Source: Gammaproteobacteria bacterium (lineage in GTDB: Bacteria; Pseudomonadota; Gammaproteobacteria; Steroidobacterales; Woeseiaceae). From it: 53,319 bases of DNA. The notes beneath the pieces were generated by a model that saw nothing but the letters and a program-made list of their open reading frames with translations, was not told the origin of the DNA and did not search any database. The translations under genes and the position numbers were made by a program. The stretch's first letter is position 1. Each line of letters begins with the position of its first letter. The DNA is taken from contig SMWE01000059.1 in assembly GCA_004357475.1 (NCBI GenBank), positions 1-53,319 of the forward strand, read 5' to 3'. Below are positions 15,345 through 23,745 of this stretch, piece after piece.

Positions 15345-17696
15345 ATGTCACCGATCATCGTAATCATCATTCTCGCCGCCATGTTGTCAGCTGCGCTGAT
15401 AGCGCTGCTTGTGATATGGCTTCGCCGGCGGTGGCTGGTCAATCGACTGGATAGTCTTAACGACGAGCTGGCCGCGGTTGCGGGCGATGCGTCTGTCGGA
15501 CGCCGCCTGCTAACGGCGGACCGGGGCAATATCGGCGAACTGACCAGGACCATCAATCGCCTGTTCGATGTGATAAGAGAACGCGACGAGGAAATTCAGG
15601 ATAAGGAAAACCTGTTCGCGGAATTCGCCAGGACATTGCCTGAGATCGTACTCGTGCACGATGAGCGCATACTGCTTGCGAATGACAGTGCTGCGAACCT
15701 GCTCGGTCTCGAGCCCGATCAACTTGAGGGCAGGGATGTTACCGACCTCGTCAAGCCTGCCTATCGCGCTTTGTTTCGCAAGACGATGGCGAATCGACTG
15801 TCAGGGGAGTCTGCGCCACGCCGTCTTGAAATCCAGTTAATCAATGGCGCCGAACAGGGCCTGTGGGTCGAGGTGCAGAGTTCGTTGATCGAGTACCGGG
15901 GAAGCAAAGCAATCCTCAGCATCGCCCGTGATGTCAGCTATCGCAAGAGTCTCGAGGTCTCATTGAGCCGCGGTAAACGGCAGGCGCAATATACGCTCGA
16001 ATCAATTTCCGAGGGCGTCATCACAACGGATAACGAAGGCCGTATCGACTATTTGAATCGCGCCGCCGAATCGATGACTGGTGCAAACCGCGACCATGCC
16101 TCTGGCCGCAAGCTTGGCGAGTTATTTTCCCTGGTTGATGAGGCTGACCGGCGCCCGCTTGGTGATCCTGTAGAACGATGCCTCTCAATGCGACGGCGCG
16201 TCAACATGGGGCGGCGTGCACTCCTGATCAGTCGCGACGGAGAACACGAGCACTCGATTGAGATCACTGCGTCGCCGATCAGAGGCCCCGGCAACAGTAT
16301 TTCAGGAACCGTTGTCGTGTTTCATGATGTCAGTGAAATTCGCGGACTGACTCGCCAGATGAGCTACCAGGCGACGCACGATGCGCTGACCGGATTGATT
16401 AACCGGCGCGAGTTCGAACGCCGTTTGCAGGAAGCGATGGACTCCGCGCATGCGGAAGAGGGCGTACACATCGTCTTCTACATGGACCTGGATCGTTTCA
16501 AGGCCGTTAACGACAGTTGCGGCCATCTCGCGGGTGACAACATGCTCCGTGAAGTGGCTGCACTGATCAAAGACCAGGTTCGCGACTCCGACTTCGTTGG
16601 CCGTCTGGGTGGCGATGAGTTTGGCACCCTCTTGATCGGCTGCCCGATCGACAAGGCCCGTCAAATCGCCGCCGATATCTGCAACGCGGTCGCCGATTAC
16701 CGCTTCGTCTGGCAAGACAAGATCTTTAACATCGGCATTTCCATCGGTCTGGTCGAGATATCGCATGCCAGCGGCGCGATGCAGGACATCATGAGCGCGG
16801 CCGACTCCGCCTGCTATGTTGCGAAACAACGCGGCCGCGGCCGGGTCCATGTGTACTCGGCGCGTGACGAGGCGATTGCCCGCGAACGCGGTGACATTCA
16901 ATGGTTGCGCCAGTTGCAGGAAGCTTTGCACGAAAACAAATTTCTACTGGCCCTGCAGCCGATAATCGCCACCCGCTCCGGCAACAATTCGGGCCCAGCC
17001 GTTGAGATTCTGCTTCGTTTGCCCGACGAACACGGCCGCCATGCTAACAGTGCGGACTTTCTCCGTTCAGCCGAGCGCTATCAACTGATGCCGCAAATCG
17101 ACCGCTGGGTGGTTAATGCGACGCTGGCGGCAATTAATTCCGGCGAAATTAAATTGGCCCGCGAGCGTAGCTGCGGTATCAACATATCAGGGCAGACTCT
17201 GGGAGATGAGGGCTTCTTGGGCTTCGTTGTCGAGGCGCTGGATCACAGCGGTGTGTCACCATCCAGCATTTGCTTCGAAGTAACCGAAAGCGCGATTTCG
17301 ACAAACCTGCAACACGCACAGCGCTTCATCGAAGTCCTGCATGGTATTGGTTGCGAATTTGCTCTCGATGACTTCGGTAGCGGTCTCGGCTCATTCTCGA
17401 GTCTTAAACACTTGCCGGTCGATTACCTGAAGATTGACGGTACATACACTCGCAACCTGAGCTCGGATCAGATCAACCGGGAGATGGTTGCCGCAATGAT
17501 CAAGCTGGCACGTACGATGGAATTCAGAGTCGTCGCCGAGCAAGTTGAAGAGCAGGAAGACTTCGACTGGCTCAGAGACATCGGCGTCGATTTTGTGCAA
17601 GGGAATTTTGTCGAACCACCAACGACATTAGGATCCGGATCCACCGGCACCTATCGCATACTCAGTCCGCCAAGGGACAACAACGCGTCCGGCTGA
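15345..17696 (+). CDS. PAS-PAS-GGDEF-EAL cyclic-di-GMP signalling protein
   Basis: The protein (783 aa) is anchored by one N-terminal membrane helix (IVIIILAAMLSAALIALLVIWL) with basic residues after it. Two PAS domains follow (about 85-200 and 210-320), then a GGDEF domain with intact GRLGGDEF near residue 422. The inhibitory RxxD site (RDSD) is five residues before it. The EAL domain starts near 540; its signature reads EIL rather than EAL, but the other catalytic residues are present: NIS, FEVTES, LDDFGSG, LKIDG and VAEQVE. Both synthesis and hydrolysis of c-di-GMP are therefore possible, with PAS inputs deciding. The gene stands alone and ends at a strong hairpin. Confidence 0.92.
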   Translation: MSPIIVIIILAAMLSAALIALLVIWLRRRWLVNRLDSLNDELAAVAGDASVGRRLLTADRGNIGELTRTINRLFDVIRERDEEIQDKENLFAEFARTLPEIVLVHDERILLANDSAANLLGLEPDQLEGRDVTDLVKPAYRALFRKTMANRLSGESAPRRLEIQLINGAEQGLWVEVQSSLIEYRGSKAILSIARDVSYRKSLEVSLSRGKRQAQYTLESISEGVITTDNEGRIDYLNRAAESMTGANRDHASGRKLGELFSLVDEADRRPLGDPVERCLSMRRRVNMGRRALLISRDGEHEHSIEITASPIRGPGNSISGTVVVFHDVSEIRGLTRQMSYQATHDALTGLINRREFERRLQEAMDSAHAEEGVHIVFYMDLDRFKAVNDSCGHLAGDNMLREVAALIKDQVRDSDFVGRLGGDEFGTLLIGCPIDKARQIAADICNAVADYRFVWQDKIFNIGISIGLVEISHASGAMQDIMSAADSACYVAKQRGRGRVHVYSARDEAIARERGDIQWLRQLQEALHENKFLLALQPIIATRSGNNSGPAVEILLRLPDEHGRHANSADFLRSAERYQLMPQIDRWVVNATLAAINSGEIKLARERSCGINISGQTLGDEGFLGFVVEALDHSGVSPSSICFEVTESAISTNLQHAQRFIEVLHGIGCEFALDDFGSGLGSFSSLKHLPVDYLKIDGTYTRNLSSDQINREMVAAMIKLARTMEFRVVAEQVEEQEDFDWLRDIGVDFVQGNFVEPPTTLGSGSTGTYRILSPPRDNNASG

Positions 17697-17699
17697 GAA

Positions 17700-17743
17700 A
17701 ACAAGGGGCCAGATCCCTTCAAAAAGGGATCTGGCCCCTTGTT
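17700..17743. terminator. Perfect 20-bp palindrome between convergent genes
   Basis: The arms 17700-17719 and 17724-17743 are exact inverted repeats with a 4-base CAAA loop. It lies three bases after the GGDEF-EAL stop and two bases from the hppA stop, so it can terminate both. The core AAGGGGCCAG is shared with the repeats in front of adk (21255-21264), which suggests that it belongs to a dispersed repeat family rather than being a simple terminator. Confidence 0.75.
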
Positions 17744-17745
17744 GG

Positions 17746-19785
17746 CTAGAGCAACGGCACCATCAGCAAGGCCACGATGTTGATGATCTTGATTAAGGGA
17801 TTGATGGCCGGGCCGGCGGTGTCTTTGTACGGGTCGCCGACGGTGTCCCCGGTCACTGCGGCTTTGTGAGCAGCCGATCCCTTTCCGCCGAAATGGCCAT
17901 CTTCAATATATTTCTTGGCGTTGTCCCAGGCGCCGCCACCTGCAGTCATCGAGATGGCCAGGAAGATGCCCGTGATGATCGTGCCGAGTAGCAGTCCGCC
18001 CAGGGCGACCGGACCAAGTATGAGGCCGACGATCAAAGGTACACCAATCGGCAGCAGGGAGGGTACGATCATTTCCCTGATCGCTGCTTTGGTCAGCAGG
18101 TCAACCGCGCGGCCATAATCAGGTTTGGCGGTTCCCTCCATGATGCCTTCGATTTCCCTGAACTGGCGGCGTACCTCGTTGACAACCGATCCGGCGGCAC
18201 GACCAACGGCCTCCATCGCCATCGAGGCAAACAGGAACGGAATGAGACCACCAAGCAACAAGCCGACAATGACGCGATAATCAGACAATTCAAAAGTCAC
18301 GTTGATGCCCTGAGCTTCGAGCGCATGCGTGTAGTCTGTGAACAGCACCAGCGCCGCCAAACCGGCAGAGCCGATGGCGTAACCTTTGGTAACCGCCTTT
18401 GTCGTATTGCCGACTGCATCGAGTTGATCCGTAATCTTGCGAACCTCGGGTGACAGGTTGGCCATTTCGGCAATGCCACCGGCATTGTCGGTGATCGGTC
18501 CAAATGCGTCGAGCGCGACGATTACACCTGTCATCGAGAGCATTGACGTTGCGGCGATTGCGATGTTGTAGAGGCCAGCAAGCGAATCACCAGACGGTGC
18601 CAGCATGAACGCGCCCCAGATGCTTGCGCAAACTGCAATAACCGGCCATGCGGTTGCCTTCAACGAAACGCCGAGGCCGGCAATGATGTTGGTGGCGTCA
18701 CCGGTCAGTGATGCTTCTGCAATTGCCCTAACGGGCTTGTAGTCGGTCCCGGTGTAGTACTCGGTAATGTAAACCAGGGCGGCGGTCAATGCGAGACCGA
18801 TCAGTGCCGAGCCATAGATGCCCATCACGTTGCCGCTGTCGGCCAACATCATGTCGGTAATAAAGTAGAACGCGATTGCGGCAATTACGCCGGCCACAAT
18901 CACACCCTTGTACAGTGCCCCCATTATGCTGCCGCCGTCGGATATCTTGACGAAGAACGTACCGATAATCGAAGCAACGATCGACGCAGCGCCGAGGACC
19001 AGTGGATAAAATACCGCGGCGGCGCCAATACTCGATGCAACGAGGGTTCCAAGCAACATTGTCGCGATAATCGTTACAGCGTAGGTTTCAAAAAGGTCAG
19101 CCGCCATACCTGCGCAGTCGCCGACGTTGTCGCCGACGTTATCGGCAATAACAGCCGGGTTGCGTGGATCGTCTTCCGGAATGCCTGCTTCGATTTTGCC
19201 GACCAGGTCTGCGCCGACGTCTGCGCCTTTCGTAAAGATTCCACCGCCAAGCCGGGCAAAGATGGAAATCAATGAACCACCGAATGCCAGGCCGATCAGT
19301 GCGTGAATAGCATCCTCAATACTGGTGCCCGTTCTGGTCAGGATCAGGAAATAACCGGCGACACCGATCAGTGCCAGTCCTACGACCAGCAATCCGGTAA
19401 TTGCGCCGCCGCGAAAGGCAATGTTCAGTGCCGCGTTAACCCCTTTGGTAGCAGCTTCAGCGGTACGAACGTTGGCACGCACGGACACGAACATTCCGAT
19501 GTAACCGGTCAGGCCTGAGAGAACAGCGCCAATCGCAAAACCAATCGCGGTTGTCCAGTGAAGTACAATGCCGAGTACCAGGAACAACACAACGCCGACC
19601 ACCCCAATCGTAAAGTACTGTCGGTTCATGTATGCGCTTGCGCCTTCCTGAATTGCCCGGGAAATTTCCTGCATGCGCTCGTTACCGGCCGGCTGCCTGA
19701 GTATCCACCGCGCGGATAAGAGTCCGTACAGAACTGCCAGAACCCCCGAGGCTATGGCGAACCATAGTGCCACCGCGTTTGTCAT
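17746..19785 (-). CDS. hppA: Membrane-bound proton-pumping pyrophosphatase (K+-independent type)
   Basis: HppA couples pyrophosphate hydrolysis to proton export, or works in reverse. The 679-residue chain has about 15-16 membrane helices and the signature loops [40 protein letters not shown] and ADLFETY that bind Mg-PPi. The position distinguishing subfamilies reads GNTTKA with lysine near residue 463; K+-dependent enzymes have alanine there, so this is predicted K+-independent. The start is ATG 19785, nine bases after GGAG. pfp, another pyrophosphate enzyme, lies 158 bases upstream on the same strand. Confidence 0.95.
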   Translation of the reverse strand: MTNAVALWFAIASGVLAVLYGLLSARWILRQPAGNERMQEISRAIQEGASAYMNRQYFTIGVVGVVLFLVLGIVLHWTTAIGFAIGAVLSGLTGYIGMFVSVRANVRTAEAATKGVNAALNIAFRGGAITGLLVVGLALIGVAGYFLILTRTGTSIEDAIHALIGLAFGGSLISIFARLGGGIFTKGADVGADLVGKIEAGIPEDDPRNPAVIADNVGDNVGDCAGMAADLFETYAVTIIATMLLGTLVASSIGAAAVFYPLVLGAASIVASIIGTFFVKISDGGSIMGALYKGVIVAGVIAAIAFYFITDMMLADSGNVMGIYGSALIGLALTAALVYITEYYTGTDYKPVRAIAEASLTGDATNIIAGLGVSLKATAWPVIAVCASIWGAFMLAPSGDSLAGLYNIAIAATSMLSMTGVIVALDAFGPITDNAGGIAEMANLSPEVRKITDQLDAVGNTTKAVTKGYAIGSAGLAALVLFTDYTHALEAQGINVTFELSDYRVIVGLLLGGLIPFLFASMAMEAVGRAAGSVVNEVRRQFREIEGIMEGTAKPDYGRAVDLLTKAAIREMIVPSLLPIGVPLIVGLILGPVALGGLLLGTIITGIFLAISMTAGGGAWDNAKKYIEDGHFGGKGSAAHKAAVTGDTVGDPYKDTAGPAINPLIKIINIVALLMVPLL

Positions 19786-19943
19786 CAGATTATCTCCCAA
19801 TCACATGACTGACCCCGGCGCATTCAGACAGGGGCCGATGGTTATTCGATGTTTGAAGCCCTGCATCAGATAATTTTTTTTTGCGCAGGAATCCTGCCGG
19901 TTCGCGTCCCTGATGACAGGGCCGGTCCCCGGCAGGCGGCGCA

Positions 19944-21206
19944 TCATACCACAAATTTTGTCTTCAGCCGCTTCGGAACGGCGACCTTTTTTAGGGGGAG
20001 ATACTTTGGTAAGCCATTGATATATGGAGGATAATCTTCTCCCTGAATCAGTGGCTGGAGGTACCGTCGGGCGGCGGCGGTGATCGAAAAACCATCAGCC
20101 GAAATGTAGCGTCGAGGCAGCATCTTTTCCTTGTTCGCAATCCGCGATAGCGGCGCGATTTCGATTTTCCAGCGGTACGGGCTATCCGATATTCGCTTGA
20201 TGATCGGCATCACGGCGGTTTCGCCGGCAATGGCCATTTTGACAGCCGCTTCACCGACTGCGTACGCCTGTTTGACGTCGGTCGCCGATGCAATGTGGCG
20301 GGCCGATCGTTGCAGGTAGTCGGCAATTGCGTAGTGGTACTTGTACCCGAGATTCTCTCTGACCATGTTAGCCAAAAATGGCGCAACACCACCGAGCTGG
20401 GAATGACCGAAGGCGTCGGTTGTTCCGGCTTCGGCAAGAAATTTGCCGTTGGCGTAGCGTGCTCCTTCGCTGACAACGATGACGCAATAGCCATATTTCT
20501 GAACAGATTCCCGAACGCGTTTCAGGAACGCGCGTTTCCGGAACGGAATCTCGGGAAACAAAATGATGTGCGGCGCATCACCGGGTTTTGTGCCGGCGAG
20601 GCCACCGGCAGCCGCAATCCAGCCAGCGTGCCGGCCCATCACTTCGAGGATAAAGACTTTGGTCGATGTCTTGGCCATCGACAATACATCGAGCGCTGCC
20701 TCCTGGGTTGAGACAGCGACATATTTGGCCACCGAGCCGAATCCAGGGCAGTTGTCTGTTACCGGCAGATCATTGTCGACCGTTTTCGGAATGCCCAGGC
20801 AAATGACCGGGAACCCCAGGCGCTTGCTGATGAGGGACACTTTGTGTGCGGTATCCATCGAGTCGTTGCCGCCGTTATAAAAGAAGTAGCCAATATTGTG
20901 AGCTTTGAATACTTCGATCAGCCGTTCGTACTCCGCGCGGTTTTCCTCGATGCCTTTGAGCTTGTAGCGAGCGGAACCAAACGCGCCACCGGGTGTATGA
21001 CGCAATGCTCTGATGGCAGAGGCGGACTCCCGATTGGTGTCAATCATGTCTTCAGTCAGTGCACCGATTATGCCGTTGTGGCCGGCATATACATTTGAGA
21101 TCTGCTTCCTGTGCTTGCGGGCAGTTTCGATGACGGCGCAAGCCGAGGTGTTGATGACGGCTGTTACACCGCCTGACTGTGCATAGAACGCATTCATTGT
21201 GGACAT
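19944..21206 (-). CDS. pfp: Pyrophosphate-dependent 6-phosphofructokinase
   Basis: It interconverts fructose-6-phosphate and fructose-1,6-bisphosphate using pyrophosphate, a reversible step of glycolysis and gluconeogenesis. The 420-residue protein carries the PFK phosphate loop as GGNDS (112-116) and PKTVDND (140-146). The aspartate at 115 and lysine at 141, where ATP enzymes have glycine in both places, are the known markers of PPi specificity. EVMGRHAGW is the sugar-binding region. The gene lies upstream of hppA in the same direction. The 220-base gap to the divergent adk contains an inverted repeat pair. Confidence 0.93.
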   Translation of the reverse strand: MSTMNAFYAQSGGVTAVINTSACAVIETARKHRKQISNVYAGHNGIIGALTEDMIDTNRESASAIRALRHTPGGAFGSARYKLKGIEENRAEYERLIEVFKAHNIGYFFYNGGNDSMDTAHKVSLISKRLGFPVICLGIPKTVDNDLPVTDNCPGFGSVAKYVAVSTQEAALDVLSMAKTSTKVFILEVMGRHAGWIAAAGGLAGTKPGDAPHIILFPEIPFRKRAFLKRVRESVQKYGYCVIVVSEGARYANGKFLAEAGTTDAFGHSQLGGVAPFLANMVRENLGYKYHYAIADYLQRSARHIASATDVKQAYAVGEAAVKMAIAGETAVMPIIKRISDSPYRWKIEIAPLSRIANKEKMLPRRYISADGFSITAAARRYLQPLIQGEDYPPYINGLPKYLPLKKVAVPKRLKTKFVV

Positions 21207-21221
21207 TTTAAGTACCGGCTG

Positions 21222-21342
21222 AATTAGTTAAGGGGGCAGTTTACTTAATTAGTTAAGGGGCCAGTTTACTTAATTGAGTTCGTCATCGCCTTTTCGGTCA
21301 ATTTATCAGTGTCAATTAAGTAAACTGCCCCCTTAACTAATT
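21222..21342. repeat. REPIN-like inverted repeat pair with GTTTACTTAATT core
   Basis: A 29-base unit (AATTAGTTAAGGGG...GTTTACTTAATT) stands at 21222-21250. A second copy with one base changed overlaps it by four bases at 21247-21275. An exact inverted copy of the first is at 21314-21342. The spacer is 38 bases. Two REP units in opposite orientation form a REPIN, the form mobilised by RAYT transposases. It lies between the starts of pfp and adk, so it sits in a promoter region, unlike the other palindromes in the window. Confidence 0.75.
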
Positions 21343-21357
21343 AATGTCCCTTTCACA

Positions 21358-21386
21358 TTGACCTGATTCAGTAATTCCACTAGCGT
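21358..21386 (+). promoter_or_regulatory. Possible sigma70 promoter for adk
   Basis: TTGACC (21358-21363), a 17-base spacer and TAGCGT (21381-21386) are correctly placed about 40 bases upstream of the adk start. The -35 is strong; the -10 keeps only the most conserved T-A and final T. It lies immediately downstream of the inverted repeat pair. Confidence 0.35.
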
Positions 21387-21426
21387 ATGCCGCCGCGTTA
21401 TGGGCCATCCAACCGAGAAGACTTGC

Positions 21427-22065
21427 ATGCGTATCGTTTTATTAGGAGCACCCGGCTCCGGTAAAGGCACTCAGGCTAAGCGGCTCGAGGCTGACAGAAA
21501 TATTCCACAAATATCGACCGGGGATATGCTGCGAGCTGCTGTCTCGGCAGGCACACGATTTGGCCAGCAGGCTGGGGACATCATGGAAGCCGGCCAGCTT
21601 GTCTCCGACGACATCATGCTTGGCATCATCAGCGAACGGCTGGCGGAGCCGGATGCGGAACAAGGATTTATCCTGGATGGTTTTCCTCGCACCGAAAAAC
21701 AGGCGCTGGACCTGGAGGACCTGCTCGATCAGCTTGGCAAGCCGCTTGATGCTGTGGTCCAGATGGACGTCGATTTCGACATTCTGTTGAAACGCCTGAG
21801 CGGCCGGCGTACCTGTTCGCTGACTGGCAAATTGCTGAACATCCATTTCTCAACCCGGAAAGAACTGGATGCATGCACCAACGCTGGTGGCGAACTGATA
21901 CAGCGGGATGACGACAATGCAGAGATCATCGAAAACCGTCTCGATGTTTATCGTCAACAAACCGAACCGCTGATCGAGTATTACCGGTCGAAAGGCAGGC
22001 TCAAAACGGTCGATGCGGGCGGTTCAATAGACGAAGTTTACGAACGGCTGCTAGCCGTCCTCTAA
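21427..22065 (+). CDS. adk: Adenylate kinase
   Basis: Adk interconverts ATP + AMP and two ADP. The 212-residue chain starts MRIVLLGAPGSGKGTQA with the P-loop and has ISTGDMLRAAV, the AMP-site DGFPRT, and RRDD-like LIQRDDDN after a long-form LID. In zinc-type LIDs four cysteines (CPxCG and CDxCG) hold the metal. Here they read CSLTG and CTNAG, so one cysteine of each pair is kept and the other replaced; zinc binding is probably lost. The start at ATG 21427 is preferred over 21400 because it begins exactly at the P-loop strand. The 3' end overlaps convergent rnd by 15 bases. Confidence 0.95.
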   Translation: MRIVLLGAPGSGKGTQAKRLEADRNIPQISTGDMLRAAVSAGTRFGQQAGDIMEAGQLVSDDIMLGIISERLAEPDAEQGFILDGFPRTEKQALDLEDLLDQLGKPLDAVVQMDVDFDILLKRLSGRRTCSLTGKLLNIHFSTRKELDACTNAGGELIQRDDDNAEIIENRLDVYRQQTEPLIEYYRSKGRLKTVDAGGSIDEVYERLLAVL

Positions 22066-23151
22066 CATTTCCAGAAGGCGTTGGCCGACTTGCTCGCGGC
22101 GCCAGCCGCGGAAGATTCTCAGGTCGCGACTGCCGAGCAATGCCGAGGACAACTCTTTCTTCGGTGCAATCAGCTCGGTTGCAAGCCCCAGTTCCCCGGC
22201 GGCATCCGATACCTCCTTTTGCATCCTCTTTAGGACGGTCTTTTGCTGCTCGTTCGGTTTTTGCGGTGGCTCGTAATCGGATCGCTCATTTTCTGCGTCC
22301 GCCAGTACGCTTAACAACTGGCCGCCTGAACGTGCGGCAGTTCGCGCTGCGAGCCCCGGAGTGGCGCCGAGTTTCTGCTTTGTGTCCGGCCGGTTGATGG
22401 CGATATCGAGCAGCACGGAGTCACGTATGATCCATTGCCGTGGCCGATTGCGTCGCAACGCTTCCCGCTCCCGCCAGGCAGCTAGGTGAGCGGCGGCAGA
22501 GCGTGCGCGGCCGCGCAGGTTTTTTGCACCTTTCATACGGTTTATCGCCTGCGTCGCATCAGTTTCATAATGCGATGGGTTGAGCAGGTCCATGGAATCC
22601 TCGACCGCCCATTGAAGCCTGCCAAGTTTATCGAGACGTTCGGTCAGCGTGTCGTATGCCGGTAAGAGGTACTGAACATCCTCCGCCGCATACTCCATAA
22701 ATGAGTTCGGCAGCGGACGTTGCGACCAGTCAGCACGGGTATGCGATTTTGCGAGATCAATGCCAAACAATTCGTTGACCAGGTTGCCGTAGCCGATTTG
22801 CGGCTGATACCCGAGTAGCGCTGCCGCTACCTGGGTGTCAAAGACTTCGCGCGGCATGAGCTCGACGGTTTGATAAATAACTTCCAGATCCTGTCTGCCC
22901 GAATGGAGGACCCAGGCAGGAGTCGTAATTGCCTGCCAAAGCGCTTTAGCGCGATCGTCATTCCTGGCATCCAGGCCCATCGGGTCAGCACAATAAATTT
23001 CACTTTCAGTTGCGATCTGAATCAGGCAAAGCTGAGCGTAGAAAGTCTTCTCGCGCACGAATTCCGTGTCAACACCGATTCGTGATTGTTCAGGGAGAGT
23101 CGTCCCAAGACGGTCGTCCGTCTTCAGGTCGACAAATTGATACTCAGGCAT
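22051..23151 (-). CDS. rnd: Ribonuclease D
   Basis: RNase D is a 3'-5' exoribonuclease that trims tRNA and other small RNA ends. The 366-residue protein opens MPEYQFVDL and shows the DEDD exonuclease motifs: D28 and E30 in GVDTEFVREKTFYAQL, then LHSGRQDLEV, and YAAEDVQYLLPAY with the final aspartate. HRDC-type domains follow (LAAWREREALRRNRPRQWI). The start at ATG 23151 has no clear ribosome site but gives the usual N-terminus. It is convergent with adk, overlapping 15 bases. Confidence 0.92.
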   Translation of the reverse strand: MPEYQFVDLKTDDRLGTTLPEQSRIGVDTEFVREKTFYAQLCLIQIATESEIYCADPMGLDARNDDRAKALWQAITTPAWVLHSGRQDLEVIYQTVELMPREVFDTQVAAALLGYQPQIGYGNLVNELFGIDLAKSHTRADWSQRPLPNSFMEYAAEDVQYLLPAYDTLTERLDKLGRLQWAVEDSMDLLNPSHYETDATQAINRMKGAKNLRGRARSAAAHLAAWREREALRRNRPRQWIIRDSVLLDIAINRPDTKQKLGATPGLAARTAARSGGQLLSVLADAENERSDYEPPQKPNEQQKTVLKRMQKEVSDAAGELGLATELIAPKKELSSALLGSRDLRIFRGWRREQVGQRLLEMLEDG

Positions 23152-23268
23152 AACGCGACTTGATACGGATTTCGGTTGCGGCAGGTATCGTGAGATGATG
23201 GCGGCCAAGCATATCACTATTGTGACAGAACCCTGCAACTTCTTCTAAGAACATTTATCGAGATCATC

Positions 23269-23736
23269 ATGCTGCGCAAGAGTCCGGAGCAGGTTCCGGA
23301 TTCGTGGCTGGTTTTTTTATTCGCTCTGGTCTTGATGCAGTTTTCGTCGTTTGTCGCGGCAACGCTTATCAATCTGGGCGAAGGCCACAGTCACCTGCTG
23401 ACGTTCATGACCAATTTTTTGGGTATGGGAATTTATGCCGCGATTCTTTTTGTAACTGGTTTTTTTCACCGATTCGTGCCGGTTGTGTCCGCCATTATCG
23501 CGTGTGGTTCAATCCTGACCTTACTCTTTGTTGCCGCATATGTGATGTTGAACCCGTTTTTCGGCGGCGACATTGCGGTCATCGTCGCGACTCTCATTAT
23601 TATCTGGTCGGTACCTGTTGAAGGCCATATCATCGCGCGAGGCATTGATCAGCATTGGTATATTGGTATCGTTATCGCAATGATCGTGTTCATTGTGCAA
23701 TATGCGTTTCAATCAATCATGACTGGCCGCATTTAG
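23269..23736 (+). CDS. Five-helix membrane protein of unknown function, upstream of mpl
   Basis: I do not recognise a family. The 155 residues contain five hydrophobic segments (about 12-36, 43-67, 68-94, 103-124 and 130-150) with short loops. The only conspicuous polar motifs are GEGHSHLL between helices 1 and 2 and VEGHIIARGIDQHW between 4 and 5, both histidine-containing. The weak overall pattern recalls Yip1-like small membrane proteins. It ends nine bases before the mpl start, so it is probably cotranscribed with mpl. A role in the envelope is inference from that. Confidence 0.75.
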   Translation: MLRKSPEQVPDSWLVFLFALVLMQFSSFVAATLINLGEGHSHLLTFMTNFLGMGIYAAILFVTGFFHRFVPVVSAIIACGSILTLLFVAAYVMLNPFFGGDIAVIVATLIIIWSVPVEGHIIARGIDQHWYIGIVIAMIVFIVQYAFQSIMTGRI

Positions 23737-23745
23737 ACTCCGCAT

